Positions 24,236 through 33,123 of a DNA stretch of 64,000 bases are shown here, piece by piece. The stretch is taken from positions 124,001 through 188,000 of the forward strand of contig VRZD01000006.1 in the NCBI GenBank assembly GCA_016743235.1. Direction: 5' to 3'. The notes beneath the pieces are model-generated. The model saw only the letters and a list, made by a program, of their open reading frames with translations, did not search any database and was not told the origin of the DNA. The translations under genes and the position numbers were made by a program. How positions within the stretch are numbered: the stretch's first letter is position 1; the number at the start of each line of letters is the position of its first letter. The stretch is from Pantanalinema sp. GBBB05 (lineage in GTDB: Bacteria; Cyanobacteriota; Cyanobacteriia; Leptolyngbyales; Leptolyngbyaceae).

Positions 24236-25064
24236 CTATACCTCCAGGTTTGCGAGCAACAATTAACTGTCCTCCACCAGGTGCTGGAGCGGCTAGATCA
24301 ATGCCAGCGAGACGATGAGCCAGAGCATCAATGACCGAGGTTGGGAGTTGTCGCCAAATTCGACCAAAGGCGCGCTGTTGCCCAAACCGAATTTGTTGTA
24401 ATAGCTCTAATCCATCCCATAAACTCACCCATTCTCGCCGTAAATAGGGACGGACAGACTCTACTCGTAAGCCAACCTGCTCTAATTTAGTTTGCCAACG
24501 ATCGCTTGACCAGAGGTTGAGATGGCACAACTGTTGATTGCGCCAGTGGGCATATCGGCGAGAGGGTAAGGCTAACCACTGGCTGAATGCCGCTGTCGGT
24601 GTAGTAAAAATTAATTTGCCACCTGGTTTTAGAATCCTGACAACGGCGGTGAGCGCCGCATCTAGATTTGGAATATGTTCCAAAACTGAATTACTGACTA
24701 CTGTAGCAATACTGGATTCCGGTATGGGAGCCGTTTCGATGGGGCAGGTGAAGAAATGCTGATAGAGTTCTTGTTGTAAGGCTTGTTTCACCGCGATCAC
24801 ATCAGGTTCAACAGCGATCTCAACTTGGGGTAAAACCATTGCTGTAACTAACCCATCCCCACCGCCTAAATCTAATACGGGAGGCTCAAAGCGTTGTTCG
24901 CGTAACGCCGCAATTTCAGCGGCTCGCCACAAGCCGAGGGAGGGACCTTGTTTAGCTAACAACGTTCGAGTCGTCAGTTGATCTAAATACAAGGGCGATC
25001 GCTGATCTAGCCGATGGTTAGCAACAGAGATGGGTGCTGCGAACTCAGTAGGAACTTTAGTCAT
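24222..25064 (-). CDS. Class I SAM-dependent methyltransferase
   Basis: The protein has 280 residues. The glycine-rich SAM-binding motif VLDLGGGDGLVT is near residue 66, the acidic end of the next strand (IAVEPD) near 87, and motif IV/V LKPGGKLIFTTPTAAF near 155. This is a Methyltransf_11-like enzyme. The overlap with the next gene and the 3-base gap from the radical SAM gene show that it is inside the operon. In such settings these enzymes often methylate sugar hydroxyls, but the substrate is not known. Confidence 0.85.
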   Translation of the reverse strand: MTKVPTEFAAPISVANHRLDQRSPLYLDQLTTRTLLAKQGPSLGLWRAAEIAALREQRFEPPVLDLGGGDGLVTAMVLPQVEIAVEPDVIAVKQALQQELYQHFFTCPIETAPIPESSIATVVSNSVLEHIPNLDAALTAVVRILKPGGKLIFTTPTAAFSQWLALPSRRYAHWRNQQLCHLNLWSSDRWQTKLEQVGLRVESVRPYLRREWVSLWDGLELLQQIRFGQQRAFGRIWRQLPTSVIDALAHRLAGIDLAAPAPGGGQLIVARKPGGIDGDR

Positions 25065-25067
25065 AGT

Positions 25068-26096
25068 TCAAAAGGTGCCGGAATAAATGGAGCAAGAACG
25101 GCAAACCTCGGGCGGGGTCGCAGAATTCAACTGCTGCCGAAAAGCTTGATACCCTTCTCCTTGCCACGTGTCTTCTACCCCTTGCTGAAGGACGTTGCCG
25201 AAGTTCAGGCGATCGGGCGTAGAGATCATACAACAGGGCATCGCTAGCCCCTGATAACTGATGTAAGCTCCTTGCCAGGGCCAATCGCAGCGCTCACGTC
25301 CCGGTGTTTCGGGAGCATGGAGTTTCGGACGTAGTCGAGGTAAGCGTAAATCGACATTTAATGCTTGAGCTAGCGATCGAGCATGAGCAAAAATGGATTC
25401 AACGTGCTGCATATCAGCTTCTAATAAGGTTTCGGCTTGAACAAAGTGCTGCATCGCTTGGTAATGAGCTGGCAACGTTGATTCGCCGAAGTCATGGCAT
25501 AGATGTTGAACGAAGAGGCTGTCTACAGCATATTGATGAGCTAATCTAACTAAATCAGGTAGCTCATGCAGATTTTGGCGCATTAGCACCATAGTTAACT
25601 GTAGATGCGGAGATTTACTCTGTTTGTGCCGCCGCATGAATTGCAATCGGTTGAGATTACCGATGACTCGATCGAAGCTAGAACCCACTCGAATCCGCTC
25701 GTAGGTGGTGGGAGTTGCCCCATCGATCGATACATGTAAACTGTGCAATCCACTCGTCACACAACGTTCTGCTTGCTTGTCGCCTAATAATGTGAGATTA
25801 GAGTTGGTTGTGACCTGAATCCCTTTTTGCACGGCGTATTCCACCATGTCAAAAAAGCGGGGATGCATCATCGGTTCCCCTAATCCTTGGAGATGCAAGT
25901 TTTTTAAAGTTGTAAATTGATCAATCAGTTGAGTAAAGGTTGCAAAAGCCATGAAAGCTGGTGAACCATCCACAGGTGCATCATCACGGAACTGAATTGA
26001 ACACATTCGGCACCGTAAATTACATTGTCCAACAGGTTCAATTTGCACATAGCTGGGAAGTGGAGGATTAACCATAACGGTTTCTGTAATGAGCAC
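25068..26096 (-). CDS. Radical SAM/SPASM protein
   Basis: The protein has 342 residues. The radical SAM CNLRCRMC is near residue 26. The C-terminal region has further cysteines (CDWPW, AMPCCM, CRSCS) typical of a SPASM or twitch auxiliary cluster. LQGLGEPMMHP is the GGE-like SAM-contact region. The start used is a GTG whose G is shared with the TAG stop of the preceding gene; an ATG at 26075 is possible. Related enzymes in glycan clusters do dehydrogenations, epimerisations or peptide modifications. Here the reaction is not deducible. Confidence 0.85.
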   Translation of the reverse strand: MLITETVMVNPPLPSYVQIEPVGQCNLRCRMCSIQFRDDAPVDGSPAFMAFATFTQLIDQFTTLKNLHLQGLGEPMMHPRFFDMVEYAVQKGIQVTTNSNLTLLGDKQAERCVTSGLHSLHVSIDGATPTTYERIRVGSSFDRVIGNLNRLQFMRRHKQSKSPHLQLTMVLMRQNLHELPDLVRLAHQYAVDSLFVQHLCHDFGESTLPAHYQAMQHFVQAETLLEADMQHVESIFAHARSLAQALNVDLRLPRLRPKLHAPETPGRERCDWPWQGAYISYQGLAMPCCMISTPDRLNFGNVLQQGVEDTWQGEGYQAFRQQLNSATPPEVCRSCSIYSGTF

Positions 26097-27220
26097 TAGA
26101 AAAAGACAACACGAAATGTAATGGCTCCCAATGTGCGCCAGAACAGAGATAAAGGTGGAATTAACACCGAAGTAACCACCATTTCAGCAATATGGGAGAA
26201 CCGATGGGAGGTTGCTTGTAATCGTTGTAGACAAAATTTAGTAGTTAGGGTGAGCCAGACAAGGACTGCACTAGTCGCCAACCCTATAACAAATTGACTG
26301 GCAGGATTTAGCTCAAGTAGCAGCAATGTTATGAATAAAACAACCAATGCAGTCACAATCCCGTAATAATGCCAGGGAGTTACAGGTGATAACCATTGGC
26401 GATACAGTTCTGGATGCTTTTTGTAAAGCAAAGCATTAAAAAAGCTTTTGCGCTGTTGTTTGAGGCTAACTCCCCAAGCGGCAGGACGAATTGGATGCAC
26501 AACGATCGCGGCTGGCGCATAAACTAATTTGGGGTTGAAGTGCTCGCCTGGAGTGAATTGAGTCAGCCAACCTTGTCCGGGAATGAAGGGAAATTGTTGG
26601 AATTGATTGGGTTGCGACTCTGTTTGATCGCTAACTTTTAGCTGTTCTAATAAGGTGAATAATAGATCACTATCTTCCCGCCAGGGTATGGTAAAGCGCT
26701 GATCAAATCCACCCACTTGAGCGATCGCATCCCGTCGATAAAAGCAATTTGCTGTAGCAAAAGCGGCTCGTTCTAACTCTGCGGCATTCCGCTCATAGTC
26801 TGTTGGTTTAGTAGTTAACGGTATAATTAAGCGTCCAGACACGCCAATCACTTCAGGACGGAACATGGCAACTCCAGCACTCAGCCACTGCCGATCGGGA
26901 ATACAATCATCATCCGTAAAGGCAATAATCTCCCCGATCGCGGATTGCCAGCCTAGGTTTCGGGCAGCGGCTGGACCATGCTCTTTGGTCACGGCAATGT
27001 ATTGCAAGGAAGGACTACCTTTATTAGTTCCCGGCAGTGTGCTAGTGCGTTCAGCCCAATCTTTGACTAAGCGTTTTGTGAGATCGCTTGCCGCATCATC
27101 AACCACAATAATTTCATAGGTTGTTGGATCAAAGGTTTGCTCCACTAGTGCGGCTAAACAACGGTTAAGCAGTTCTGGACGGTGACACGTTGGCACAACT
27201 ACAGAAACATAGATTGTCAT
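26096..27220 (-). CDS. GT2-family glycosyltransferase with C-terminal membrane segments
   Basis: The product has about 374 residues. The N-terminal GT-A domain has VSVVVPTCHRPELLNRCL, then IIVVDDAASD, and the metal-binding IAFTDDDCIPD near residue 94. After an ERAAFATANCFYRRDAIAQVGGFD block, two to three hydrophobic helices occupy about 280-335. It is therefore probably a membrane-associated transferase. The ATG at 27220 overlaps the TGA of the carbamoyltransferase gene (ATGA) and has GGAG 8 bases upstream. An earlier in-frame start at 27292 lies within the upstream gene and is not preferred. Confidence 0.87.
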   Translation of the reverse strand: MTIYVSVVVPTCHRPELLNRCLAALVEQTFDPTTYEIIVVDDAASDLTKRLVKDWAERTSTLPGTNKGSPSLQYIAVTKEHGPAAARNLGWQSAIGEIIAFTDDDCIPDRQWLSAGVAMFRPEVIGVSGRLIIPLTTKPTDYERNAAELERAAFATANCFYRRDAIAQVGGFDQRFTIPWREDSDLLFTLLEQLKVSDQTESQPNQFQQFPFIPGQGWLTQFTPGEHFNPKLVYAPAAIVVHPIRPAAWGVSLKQQRKSFFNALLYKKHPELYRQWLSPVTPWHYYGIVTALVVLFITLLLLELNPASQFVIGLATSAVLVWLTLTTKFCLQRLQATSHRFSHIAEMVVTSVLIPPLSLFWRTLGAITFRVVFF

Positions 27221-28950
27221 ACAGAATACTCCGGCTTTTCCAATAGAAAAGAGCCAATGACTAAAGCATCTAATGGCGATGTCCAGAAGCATTCGATCGC
27301 ATCTCTAGGAGAACAAACAATTGGCTCTCCACGCGTGTTAAACGAGGTATTAACTAGGACGGGGACGCTAGTCCGTGCCTCAAACGCTTTAATTAAGTCG
27401 TAATATAAGGGATTTTGCTGACGGTTAATGGTTTGAATCCGAGCTGTCCCGTCGGTATGCCGTACAGCAGGGATTTTAGCCACTTTATCCGGTTGCACAT
27501 CATATACAAACAGCATGAATGGTGAAACAGTCGCATTCACAAACCAGTCTGCCGCTGCTTCTTCGAGTACCACTGGAGCGACTGGACGGAAGTCTTCCCG
27601 ATCTTTAATTTCATTTAATCGAGCTTGCATCGAAGCTGAGATCGGGGATGCCAGAATCGATCTTCCGCCTAATGCCCGAGGACCAAACTCCATTCTTCCT
27701 TGAAACCAACCAATTACTTTATCTTGAGCCAAAATATCAGCTGTTTGCGTCGCAATGTTAGTCAGCCGTCGATAAGGTAATTTTGACCATTGCAGAAAGG
27801 CTTCAATCTCATCATCTGAATAGGCGGGACCTAAGAAAGCGTGGTCCATTTGGGTATGCTGAGCCGTTGTCGATCGCGCTTTAGCATCAACCCATAGAGC
27901 TGCCCCTAAAGCAGTGCCAGCGTCTCCAGCTGCGGGTTGTACCCAGATTTGGTGAAACGGACTATGGTCACGTAGGCGAGCATTCATCACACAATTAAGC
28001 GCAACTCCACCTGCTAAGCAAAGATTGTCGGACCCTGTTGCCTCATGGAGCCAATGGCTAATCTCTAGTACAGTTTTTTCTAGTACAACCTGTAAGGAAT
28101 GCGCAATATCAAAATGGCGTTCTTCTAAGGGGTCACCGCGTCGCCGGGGAGTGCCAAATTGGTCAGTTAACGAGTGCGATCGCACTTGATATTGTCCTTT
28201 TTTTTCCATCTGGATCAAGTGATGGAACTCGTTAACGTAACGAGGTTTCCCAAAGGAGGCTAATGCCATGACCTTGTATTCATCAGAAGATGGCAGAAAG
28301 CCTAAATATTCGGTTACTTGTTCATATAGTATGCCTAAGGAGTGGGGCATGTTGACTTGCCCTAGGGCTTTTAGCCGATTGCCTTCTCCAAGCCAATAGC
28401 TGGTTGTAGCTTGTTCTCCTCGTCCATCTAAAGTTAGAACAGCCGCTTGATTAAAGGGTGAAACTAAAAATGCACTAGCGGCATGAGCGAGATGATGAGG
28501 TATAAAATGCCAGCGATCGGGTTGAGTTAATCCCGCTCCGTGAAAGCCTGCTTGTAAGTGATGGGGAAAGCCACCAATTAAATGTCGCGGGGCATTCACG
28601 ATCGACGATAGAAATAATGGATCCCAAGCCGCTTCCCATTCTGCTGGAATTGGATGGGCACTCGGTTCTAAGGGCAGTGTCATGGTGGCGTCATGACGAT
28701 ACTTGCCTAATAGCAAGAAAGGATCATAGGAATAAGCGATCTGTTCAATATCCGCCAAGTGAATATTGGCAGCTTGCAAACAATAAGCGATCGCGTGAAA
28801 CGGCAATTCATACGTTGAAAATGGAATTGGTCGCTTACCATGCTTCACATGGGTAAACCGCTCTTCTTCAGCTGCTGCAATCACTTGTCCATTGTGAATG
28901 AGACAAGCGGCCGGATCGTGATAGGCTGCATTGATTCCTAGTGTATACAC
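27217..28950 (-). CDS. NodU/CmcH-type carbamoyltransferase
   Basis: The protein has 577 residues. The N-terminal Kae1-like domain has LGINAAYHDPAACLI, FIPHHLAHAASAF and LCLAGGVALNCVMN. The C-terminal domain has GRMEFGPRALGGRSILASP and VPVLVNTSFNTRGEPIV. This is the complete set of family blocks. It transfers a carbamoyl group from carbamoyl phosphate, through carbamoyl-adenylate, to a hydroxyl, usually on a sugar or antibiotic. The start is GTG at 28950. It is the first gene of the six-gene operon, preceded by an AT-rich intergenic region. Confidence 0.92.
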   Translation of the reverse strand: MYTLGINAAYHDPAACLIHNGQVIAAAEEERFTHVKHGKRPIPFSTYELPFHAIAYCLQAANIHLADIEQIAYSYDPFLLLGKYRHDATMTLPLEPSAHPIPAEWEAAWDPLFLSSIVNAPRHLIGGFPHHLQAGFHGAGLTQPDRWHFIPHHLAHAASAFLVSPFNQAAVLTLDGRGEQATTSYWLGEGNRLKALGQVNMPHSLGILYEQVTEYLGFLPSSDEYKVMALASFGKPRYVNEFHHLIQMEKKGQYQVRSHSLTDQFGTPRRRGDPLEERHFDIAHSLQVVLEKTVLEISHWLHEATGSDNLCLAGGVALNCVMNARLRDHSPFHQIWVQPAAGDAGTALGAALWVDAKARSTTAQHTQMDHAFLGPAYSDDEIEAFLQWSKLPYRRLTNIATQTADILAQDKVIGWFQGRMEFGPRALGGRSILASPISASMQARLNEIKDREDFRPVAPVVLEEAAADWFVNATVSPFMLFVYDVQPDKVAKIPAVRHTDGTARIQTINRQQNPLYYDLIKAFEARTSVPVLVNTSFNTRGEPIVCSPRDAIECFWTSPLDALVIGSFLLEKPEYSV

Positions 28951-29507
28951 TGTGACACTGCCAATGAAATAATCTATGAGTTCAGCCGCTCAAAAGCTAG
29001 AAAACCCAGCAGATACATAAGTTATCAAGTGTCGATCGGCTTTTGTATGGATCAGTATCTCTATAAATTGAGGATTTGCTCTCTATCCATAGAAGTAACC
29101 TTTTTTTGTAGTGTTTTAATAATGATTTTGTGAAATTATTTAGTACTAAATCATCATTTCTCTTGCAAAAAATTAGGGCTATTATTTATTCAGTTAACCT
29201 GCTGATTTTATTGAGATTTATATAATATCCAGCATTAATTTCTTTAAGAATATCTATTAAAATACACTATCTTATTTGTATTAGTTTAACCTCTTATTGT
29301 AGTGTATTGATTTACCTATGCTGTTTCTCTCACAGGATAGAGGTGAAAGAATGGAGGCTTGGATATATTAGGTTCACAATTAGACTAAGCAGCGAAACTG
29401 GAGGCTGATCCTCAACGTAGAAAAAGAGAATTTTGGTAGCACTTGCTACAGTTTCGATCGCTGCACAGAAGATTTTTATTGTTCTACATACGAAAACAAA
29501 AATAGCT
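28951..29507. other. AT-rich intergenic region, operon promoter expected
   Basis: Over 500 bases, markedly AT-rich between about 29100 and 29330, separate the carbamoyltransferase operon (minus) from the small gene near 29508 (plus). It should contain both promoters, but I do not see a convincing -35/-10 pair, RNA gene or repeat. A TTG at 29433 could extend the downstream frame, but it lacks a Shine-Dalgarno sequence. Confidence 0.4.
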
Positions 29508-29738
29508 ATGCTAGGAGTAAAGTCTGTACAAATGTTGATCCAACAGCCAATTTTTACAGTTTACTTAACAAGTCAGGGGATTGAGTTACATCCTGGTTGT
29601 GAAGATTATCCTTATCGTCAGGCACTTCATAGTTGTAAATCGTTTGAGTTAGCCTATGAATTTGCCCAGATGGCAGCTGCTTGCCGGAACCTACCTCTAC
29701 AGATTAAGCAATTGCCGACTGTCGTATCAGGGGCTTAA
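29508..29738 (+). CDS. Small conserved-looking protein, function unknown
   Basis: This protein of about 76 residues contains FTVYLTSQGIELHPGCEDYPYRQALHSCKSFELAYEFAQMAAA. It has a compact alpha/beta-like composition and no membrane segment. The start is uncertain: ATG at 29508, or ATG at 29532, which has GGAG about 14 bases upstream. I do not recognise a family. It precedes the fibrillin-like gene by about 100 bases in the same direction and could be co-transcribed with it. Confidence 0.55.
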   Translation: MLGVKSVQMLIQQPIFTVYLTSQGIELHPGCEDYPYRQALHSCKSFELAYEFAQMAAACRNLPLQIKQLPTVVSGA

Positions 29739-29842
29739 CTAAAACTTTTCTAGAGGGTGCGATCGTAGTCCTGGTTTTCTATTGGTTCGTAGAATAGTTG
29801 TTAGACTATTCAAAGCTGATGATGTGGACTAGGAGTGCGGGG

Positions 29843-30481
29843 ATGGCTAGTGATGATACTCAAACTAAAGTAAGTTTCGTAGAAATACTTCACCAAGCGG
29901 CGGCTTACTACCAAGCGCCACAGGGTTCTGAAGGTCTACTACAGCCTACCCCAACCATGGTAGTAGAGGCACTACTAGAGGCTGAGAAAGCCGCTAAACG
30001 ACAGCGATTAACCTATCCACTCTTGCCCCTTTTAGGGCAGTGGCGGCTATGTTTTGCCACTGGAACACGTAAATTGCGACGACGGGGTGGAATTGCTTTA
30101 GGTAAGGGGTTTTACCTGCCTCGCTTTACGCCTGCTTATATTAGTTTTTATGATCGCTCAGATGATAAATCTGTGATTGTGCCAGAGCAAGTTGCGATCA
30201 GTAATCAAATCCAGTTCAGTGGTTTGAAGTTGCGCTTTACAGGTCCCGCCAAATACTTAGGTAAGAATAATATTCTGGCATTTGACTTCACTCACCTTCA
30301 AGTGACTTTATTTGGACGATCGTTATACTCTGGGAACATTCGAAGTGGTAAAAGTCAGACAACAGAATTTGCTCAGGAGTCTGTTGCAAACCTACCATTT
30401 TTTGCCTTCTTTTTAGTTACACCCGATTTAATTGCTGCCCGTGGTCGGGGAGGTGGATTGGCGCTATGGATTCGGGAGTAG
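29843..30481 (+). CDS. PAP/fibrillin-like protein
   Basis: The product has about 212 residues. The central region has LLPLLGQWRLCFATGT, resembling the 'L.G.W.L.Y.T' opening of plastid-lipid-associated protein/fibrillin domains. Later come GLKLRFTGPAKYLGKNNILAFDFTHLQVTLFG and a Gly/Arg-rich end. Fibrillins are lipocalin-like proteins that bind lipids or quinones at thylakoids and plastoglobules. TAGGAG lies 7 bases before the ATG at 29843, which I prefer to the TTG at 29798. The family assignment is probable rather than certain. Confidence 0.65.
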   Translation: MASDDTQTKVSFVEILHQAAAYYQAPQGSEGLLQPTPTMVVEALLEAEKAAKRQRLTYPLLPLLGQWRLCFATGTRKLRRRGGIALGKGFYLPRFTPAYISFYDRSDDKSVIVPEQVAISNQIQFSGLKLRFTGPAKYLGKNNILAFDFTHLQVTLFGRSLYSGNIRSGKSQTTEFAQESVANLPFFAFFLVTPDLIAARGRGGGLALWIRE

Positions 30482-30744
30482 TGACCAAGAAAACACCTAA
30501 TTAATCTATCTGTAGATAGGGTATTAACCTCTCTACCTTAAGAATGGATGCAACTTGCGTGAGAGGGAAGCTATAGCATTCATCTGTAAGCTGTAAGCGT
30601 CAAGAAAAATCCTCTAGTTTATCTCTAAGTAGCAATTGAGAGTAGACAAAAGCTTGCTTATAGGGTGTTTTTTGACGTTAAAATTTTTGCTTTTGTCAGG
30701 TATCTCATTGTTGCTGAGTTGAGCACATGATCAAGGAGTATCTA

Positions 30745-31311
30745 ATGAGACAGTTAATGGCTGCTTTGAAGCAATTGCAGTTCGGCAAATTAGTGACAGC
30801 TTTTCTGATGGGAGTAGTATTACTTATTGCTACTGCCTGTAACAGCGGCAATGAATTAGGAGCACGTCCTAACAACCCTCCAGTTCAAATGGGGGGTCAA
30901 AATAACCCTCATAAAATGGGTGGGGATACTTATAGCCAATACAAGATGAGTACTGATGCTAAGGCGAAAAAATCTGGCGATCGAGCAAGTTTAATGCAAT
31001 CCCCGAGTCAATTGGTTGCTGCCAGTTATACCAATGAAAACTCAAGTCGGATTCAATACCCTGGTTCCAGTCGGGTAGAATCGGCTCGGAGCAAAGATGA
31101 TTTTGCTAGTCGTGAGCAGCAGAAGAAATTGATGAATCCTGGGCAAATTCCAGCGCAGCGACAACCGATCGTGGATCGCTCTGATCCTAATGCCAAATTA
31201 CTAGAAAAAACTGGACAGACCTTTAAGGATGCTGGTAGTTTCTTAAAACAGCCTGCTAAAGATACTCGTTATCACTCAGATTTGGAACAGGTAAATCCCG
31301 ATCGTCGATGA
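30745..31311 (+). CDS. Lipoprotein, possibly DUF6658-like
   Basis: The product has 188 residues. A type II signal ends in LIATAC near residue 32, so the mature protein should be lipid-anchored. The rest is hydrophilic, Asn/Gln/Ser-rich and probably extended, with NKLLEKTGQ-like text near the end (actually AKLLEKTGQTFKDAGSFLK). The pattern recalls a cyanobacterial lipoprotein family I know as DUF6658, but I hold that loosely. AAGGAG lies 6 bases before the ATG at 30745, so the ATG at 30727 is less likely. A strong terminator follows at 31360. Confidence 0.7.
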   Translation: MRQLMAALKQLQFGKLVTAFLMGVVLLIATACNSGNELGARPNNPPVQMGGQNNPHKMGGDTYSQYKMSTDAKAKKSGDRASLMQSPSQLVAASYTNENSSRIQYPGSSRVESARSKDDFASREQQKKLMNPGQIPAQRQPIVDRSDPNAKLLEKTGQTFKDAGSFLKQPAKDTRYHSDLEQVNPDRR

Positions 31312-31359
31312 ATTAATTGCTAGGGTGACCTAAATTAATGGTGATCGAGACTTTAGAGA

Positions 31360-31385
31360 GGGAGTGGTGCTACCATTCCCTTTTT
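31360..31385 (+). terminator. Intrinsic terminator after the lipoprotein gene
   Basis: GGGAGTGGT pairs with ACCATTCCC (one G-T wobble) over a 3-base loop, and TTTTT follows at once. It is placed between the lipoprotein stop and the GH13 start. Confidence 0.8.
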
Positions 31386-31420
31386 AGCAGTTAGAACTGT
31401 AGCAAAATCAATCTCGCTTC

Positions 31421-33103
31421 ATGAAACATTCGATTGAATTTAAGTTGTTTGCTCCTCGAAACCAAGCTGTAGCACTAATTGGAAGCTTCTCTGACTGGGA
31501 ATCTATTCCTATGGAGCAAAGCCAACAGGGCTATTTCCAGACTTTGGTTGATTTGGATGATGGAGTTTACCAATATAAATTTCGGGTGCAATCCCAAGAT
31601 GGGTCAGAAGAACCGCACAAATGGGTAGAGATCAATGATCCGTATTCAACAGAAATTGATGTTGCTACAAGCAACAGTGTTCTACGGATTAAAGATGGGC
31701 AAAAAATTGTAGATGATTATGTTTGGCAATATGATCATGTTCCCCTGCCACCAGATCATGAGTTAGTTATCTATGAATTATTCATTTCTGATTTTGCTGG
31801 TGATTCTGAACAGCCCGAGCAAAGTGGACAGTATCACCACACGATCGCTAAGCTGGATTACTTGAAAGAGTTAGGAATTAATGCGATCGAACTGATGCCG
31901 GTGAATGAAGCTCCGGGGGATTATGACTGGGGTTACACTCCAAGCTATTTGTTGGCACCGAAGCTTAGATTTGGTACAACCAACGAATTAAAGCAACTAA
32001 TTGACCAATGTCATGCCAGGGGCATACGAGTGATTCTCGATCAACTTTATAACCATTCCTCCGACGCATCCCCATTGCTTCAGATTGATCGAGATTATTG
32101 GTACTATCACGATCGTCATCATCCCGATGCTAATCCCAGTGATTATTGGGGACCAGAATTCAATTATGAGTACCAGGATGACAGGTTAGGCATCCGTCCT
32201 GCCTGGAAATTGATGACAGATGTCGTGCAGTTCTGGATTCAGAATTATCATATTGATGGCATTCGCTATGATGCGTTGAAGGAATTAGCAAATGATGATT
32301 TCTTGCACCATGTAACTGGAATTGCTAAACAAACTGCTGATGGCAAACCATTCTTCAATATTGGCGAACACATTCCAGAAACTCCTAAGATTGTCAGTCC
32401 TAATGGTCCTATGGATAGCTGCTGGCATGATAGTTTTTATCATTTTTTAGTCGCCCACTTGACAAATCAGACGTTTGACTTAGAGCAACTAAAAAGTGTA
32501 TTAGAGGCAAGCCGTCAGGAAATTCCTGAAGGAGTCACAAAAGTTGTTAATTATCTCAGCAACCACGATCATAATTGCTTATTGGCGGAACTAGGTAAGT
32601 ATGGCATCTTTGGGCAAGCCGCATTTCAACGGGTTAAGCTTGGTGTTGCTGTACTAATGACAGCTCCAGGAGTACCGTTAATTTGGATGGGTGAAGAATT
32701 TGGGATGTGTACCGACAGCCGTCCCAACCAACCCTCTAAACTAGATTGGTCATTATTACAGCAACCGCTAAATCGTGATTTGTTTGAATATTATCAACGC
32801 CTTATCGCCTTACGAATACAGAATTCTGCGCTCCAAACCAGTAATATTCAATTTCTCCATGAAGATTTATCCAATCAAGTGTTTGTCTACGATCGCTGGC
32901 ATAATGCTGGGGCAAGAGTTGTTGTTGTCACTAACTGGTCAGAGCAATGCCTAGAAAATTATTGTGTTCCTCATATTCCTGATAATGGGATGTGGTGTGA
33001 ATGGATAACTAAGGGTCAAATAGCATCCCGAGAGCGCCAATTGACCATTAACCTCATGCCATACGAAGCTCAGATATTGGTTTGGCAATCTGATTTGCCA
33101 TAA
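31421..33103 (+). CDS. GH13 alpha-amylase-family enzyme with N-terminal CBM48
   Basis: The protein has 560 residues. A CBM48-like domain (about 1-95, IEFKLFAPRNQAVALIGSFSDW) precedes the GH13 barrel. All four conserved regions are present: LDQLYNHSS (I), GIRYDALKEL with the catalytic Asp (II), FFNIGEH with the general acid Glu (III) and NYLSNHDHN (IV). This arrangement resembles branching enzymes and maltooligosyltrehalose hydrolases but is shorter than GlgB. It has no signal peptide, so it acts in the cytoplasm. A role in glycogen or trehalose metabolism is likely; exact specificity cannot be read from sequence. Confidence 0.88.
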   Translation: MKHSIEFKLFAPRNQAVALIGSFSDWESIPMEQSQQGYFQTLVDLDDGVYQYKFRVQSQDGSEEPHKWVEINDPYSTEIDVATSNSVLRIKDGQKIVDDYVWQYDHVPLPPDHELVIYELFISDFAGDSEQPEQSGQYHHTIAKLDYLKELGINAIELMPVNEAPGDYDWGYTPSYLLAPKLRFGTTNELKQLIDQCHARGIRVILDQLYNHSSDASPLLQIDRDYWYYHDRHHPDANPSDYWGPEFNYEYQDDRLGIRPAWKLMTDVVQFWIQNYHIDGIRYDALKELANDDFLHHVTGIAKQTADGKPFFNIGEHIPETPKIVSPNGPMDSCWHDSFYHFLVAHLTNQTFDLEQLKSVLEASRQEIPEGVTKVVNYLSNHDHNCLLAELGKYGIFGQAAFQRVKLGVAVLMTAPGVPLIWMGEEFGMCTDSRPNQPSKLDWSLLQQPLNRDLFEYYQRLIALRIQNSALQTSNIQFLHEDLSNQVFVYDRWHNAGARVVVVTNWSEQCLENYCVPHIPDNGMWCEWITKGQIASRERQLTINLMPYEAQILVWQSDLP

Positions 33104-33123
33104 ATTACGGTAATTCAGCGCTC

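Noticed and set aside
29433..29507. N-terminal extension of the small protein from a TTG at 29433
   Set aside because: The extension has no Shine-Dalgarno sequence and is out of keeping with the rest of the protein; the later ATGs are more plausible.
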